DNA of 64,000 nt, from contig CANGFT010000009.1 of the NCBI GenBank assembly GCA_947453205.1, positions 28,409-92,408 of the forward strand, written 5' to 3'. A program made the position numbers and the translations under genes. The notes beneath the pieces were generated by a model that saw only the letters and a program-made list of their open reading frames with translations, made no database searches and was not told where the DNA came from. Each line of letters starts with the position of its first letter. The stretch's first letter is position 1. Shown here one piece after another: positions 62,468 through 64,000 of this stretch. Source of the DNA: Beijerinckiaceae bacterium (GTDB lineage Bacteria > Pseudomonadota > Alphaproteobacteria > Rhizobiales > Beijerinckiaceae).

Positions 62468-63898
62468 ATGACTGACTGGCCCATCCACGGGACCATCGAC
62501 GGCCCCATCGTGATGATCGGCTTCGGCTCGATCGGCAAGGGAACCCTGCCGCTCATCGAGAGGCATTTCCATTTCGACCGCAGCCGCCTCGTCGTCATCG
62601 ATCCCGATGATCGCGACCGGGCGCTGCTCGACGAGCGCGGCCTGCGCTACATCAAGGCTGCGGTGACGAAGGAAAACTACCGCGAGCTGCTCACGCCCCT
62701 GCTGACCAACGGCGGCGGGCAGGGATTCTGCGTCAACCTTTCGGTCGACACCTCCTCGGTCGCGTTGATGGAATTATCCCGGGAGCTGGGCGCGCTCTAT
62801 ATCGACACGGTCGTGGAGCCCTGGACCGGCTTCTATTTCGACACGTCGCTCGGGCCTGACGAGCGCACGAACTACGCCCTGCGCGAGACCATGCTCGCAG
62901 CGCGCCGCCGCAACCCCGGCGGGACCACCGCAGTCTCCACCTGCGGCGCCAATCCCGGCATGGTCTCCTGGTTCGTGAAGCAGGCGCTCGTCAACATCGC
63001 GCGCGATCTCGGGCATGACTGGCCGGAGCCTCAGACCCGCGCGGAATGGGCCAGCCTGTCCCATCGTCTTGGGGTCAAGGGCGTGCATATCGCTGAGCGC
63101 GACACGCAGGTGGCGAAGTCTCCCAAGCCCCGCGACGTCTTCGTCAACACCTGGTCGGTCGAGGGCTTCCTGTCAGAGGGCATGCAGCCGGCCGAACTCG
63201 GCTGGGGCGCCCATGAGAAATGGATGCCCGCCAACGCCGGAACCCACAAGTCGGGCTGCGGCGCGGCGATCTATCTCAACCAGCCCGGCGCCAACACCCG
63301 CGTGCGCAGCTGGTGCCCGACGCCCGGCCCGCAATATGGCTTCCTCGTCACCCATAACGAGTCCATCTCCATCGCCGACTACTACACGGTGCGCGATGGC
63401 GAGACGGTCGTTTATCGTCCGACCTGCCACTACGCCTATCACCCGGCGGACGACGCCGTGCTCTCGCTGCATGAGCTCTTCGGCCGCGCGGGCGTGATGC
63501 AGGAGAAGCATCACATTCTCGGTGAGGAGGAGATCGCCCACGGCATCGACGAGCTTGGCGTGCTGCTCTATGGCCACGGCAAGAACGCCTATTGGTACGG
63601 CTCGCAACTGTCCGTGGAGGAGACCCGGCGCATCGCGCTCTATCAGAACGCAACGGGCCTGCAGGTGTCTTCAGCCGTGCTCGCGGGCATGGTCTGGGCG
63701 CTGGAGAATCCGAACGCAGGCATCGTCGAGGCCGACGAGATGGACTACAAGCGCTGCCTTGAAGTGCAGACGCCCTATCTCGGCCCGGTCAAGGGCTACT
63801 ACACCGACTGGACGCCGCTCACGAACCGCCCCGGCTTCTTCCCCGAGGACATCGACGAGAGCGACCCCTGGCAGTTCCGCAACATTCTTGTGCGGTGA
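62468..63898 (+). CDS. hss: Homospermidine synthase
   Basis: The 476-residue protein starts at ATG 62468 with GGAG nine bases upstream and the Rossmann motif MIGFGSIGKG (16-25). Other typical segments are VVEPWTGFYFD, STCGANPGMVSWFVKQ and the very conserved GCGAAIYLNQPG near 260. It condenses two putrescines with NAD(+) as hydride carrier to give homospermidine, the characteristic polyamine of many Hyphomicrobiales. With odc it makes a two-step pathway from ornithine. Confidence 0.95.
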   Translation: MTDWPIHGTIDGPIVMIGFGSIGKGTLPLIERHFHFDRSRLVVIDPDDRDRALLDERGLRYIKAAVTKENYRELLTPLLTNGGGQGFCVNLSVDTSSVALMELSRELGALYIDTVVEPWTGFYFDTSLGPDERTNYALRETMLAARRRNPGGTTAVSTCGANPGMVSWFVKQALVNIARDLGHDWPEPQTRAEWASLSHRLGVKGVHIAERDTQVAKSPKPRDVFVNTWSVEGFLSEGMQPAELGWGAHEKWMPANAGTHKSGCGAAIYLNQPGANTRVRSWCPTPGPQYGFLVTHNESISIADYYTVRDGETVVYRPTCHYAYHPADDAVLSLHELFGRAGVMQEKHHILGEEEIAHGIDELGVLLYGHGKNAYWYGSQLSVEETRRIALYQNATGLQVSSAVLAGMVWALENPNAGIVEADEMDYKRCLEVQTPYLGPVKGYYTDWTPLTNRPGFFPEDIDESDPWQFRNILVR

Positions 63899-63905
63899 GG
63901 AAATA

Positions 63906-63961
63906 GGCAGTCGGCAGTCGGCAGTCGGCAGTCGGCAGTCGGCAGTCGGCAGTCGGCAGTC
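63906..63961. repeat. Eight tandem copies of GGCAGTC
   Basis: A perfect heptamer array of eight units begins seven bases after the hss stop codon. It contains no spacers, so it is not a CRISPR array. Slippage would change its copy number. Confidence 0.95.
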
Positions 63962-64000
63962 GAGATTGCACCCTTGTGCGGTCACGCAACATAAAAATTC

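Noticed and set aside
63906..63961. Possible CRISPR array
   Set aside because: The repeat unit is seven bases with no spacers; it is a simple tandem repeat.
1..64000. Mobile element or prophage in the accessory region
   Set aside because: I found no transposase, integrase, resolvase, phage gene, attachment-site pair or tRNA boundary in either strand.

Overview
The window is high-GC, densely packed DNA with 54 protein genes that I can support, most of them on the minus strand. The neighbourhoods point to an alphaproteobacterium, probably of the order Hyphomicrobiales: an alanine-racemase-fold ornithine decarboxylase, a GNAT gene and homospermidine synthase in a row, the transglutaminase / circularly permuted ATP-grasp / DUF2126 cluster, and many periplasmic solute receptors. 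This placement is inference from gene content. I see no rRNA, tRNA, CRISPR array, transposase or integrase, and no recognisable transcription factor anywhere.

Layout. 1-3 kb: a truncated secreted protein with a CSGCH haem motif, an extradiol dioxygenase and a Bug-type receptor. 3.3-8.4 kb: a tightly coupled plus-strand operon tctC-tctB-tctA, MmgE/PrpD and an atypical SDR, probably for a di- or tricarboxylate. 8.5-15.2 kb: a minus-strand operon of a DUF2126/transglutaminase fusion, a circularly permuted ATP-grasp/alpha-E fusion and a second transglutaminase. This matches a predicted but functionally unproven peptide-ligation or peptide-tagging system. 15.5-18.4 kb: an iron-type ABC permease and receptor without their ATPase.

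18.5-32 kb is catabolic: CaiB-type CoA-transferase, DUF35 protein, thiolase-like protein without its nucleophile cysteine, two RutA-like flavin oxygenases and a Bug receptor; then two cupins with a Bug receptor; then hydrolase, two-subunit CoA-transferase/hydrolase, ABC receptor and acyl-CoA ligase. 32.5-35.7 kb holds an FkbM-like methyltransferase and a membrane acyltransferase with an SGNH domain. 35.8-53 kb resumes catabolism: CocE-type hydrolase, Bug receptor, orphan molybdenum hydroxylase large subunit, enoyl-CoA hydratase-like protein, Bug receptor, UbiD decarboxylase, a NitT/Tau-type ABC importer with two receptors, cupin, quinone-reductase-like MDR, beta-keto acid cleavage enzyme, SDR, an AprI-like inhibitor and a D-2-hydroxyacid dehydrogenase. 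53-58 kb: a Bug receptor, chrA and a second complete NitT/Tau-type ABC importer. 58-64 kb looks more like core genome: a periplasmic glucan biosynthesis protein, then odc, GNAT and hss for polyamines, with a structured 5' leader before odc.

Taken together, 1-58 kb reads as a scavenging region. It has twelve solute receptors (seven Bug/TctC type and five ABC type) set beside enzymes that activate, oxygenate, decarboxylate and cleave organic acids through CoA thioesters. Only one TctAB membrane pair is present for the seven Bug-type receptors. Substrates cannot be read from sequence. The two most interesting items are the ATP-grasp/DUF2126/transglutaminase operon and the leader of odc, a candidate for the alphaproteobacterial speF RNA class.
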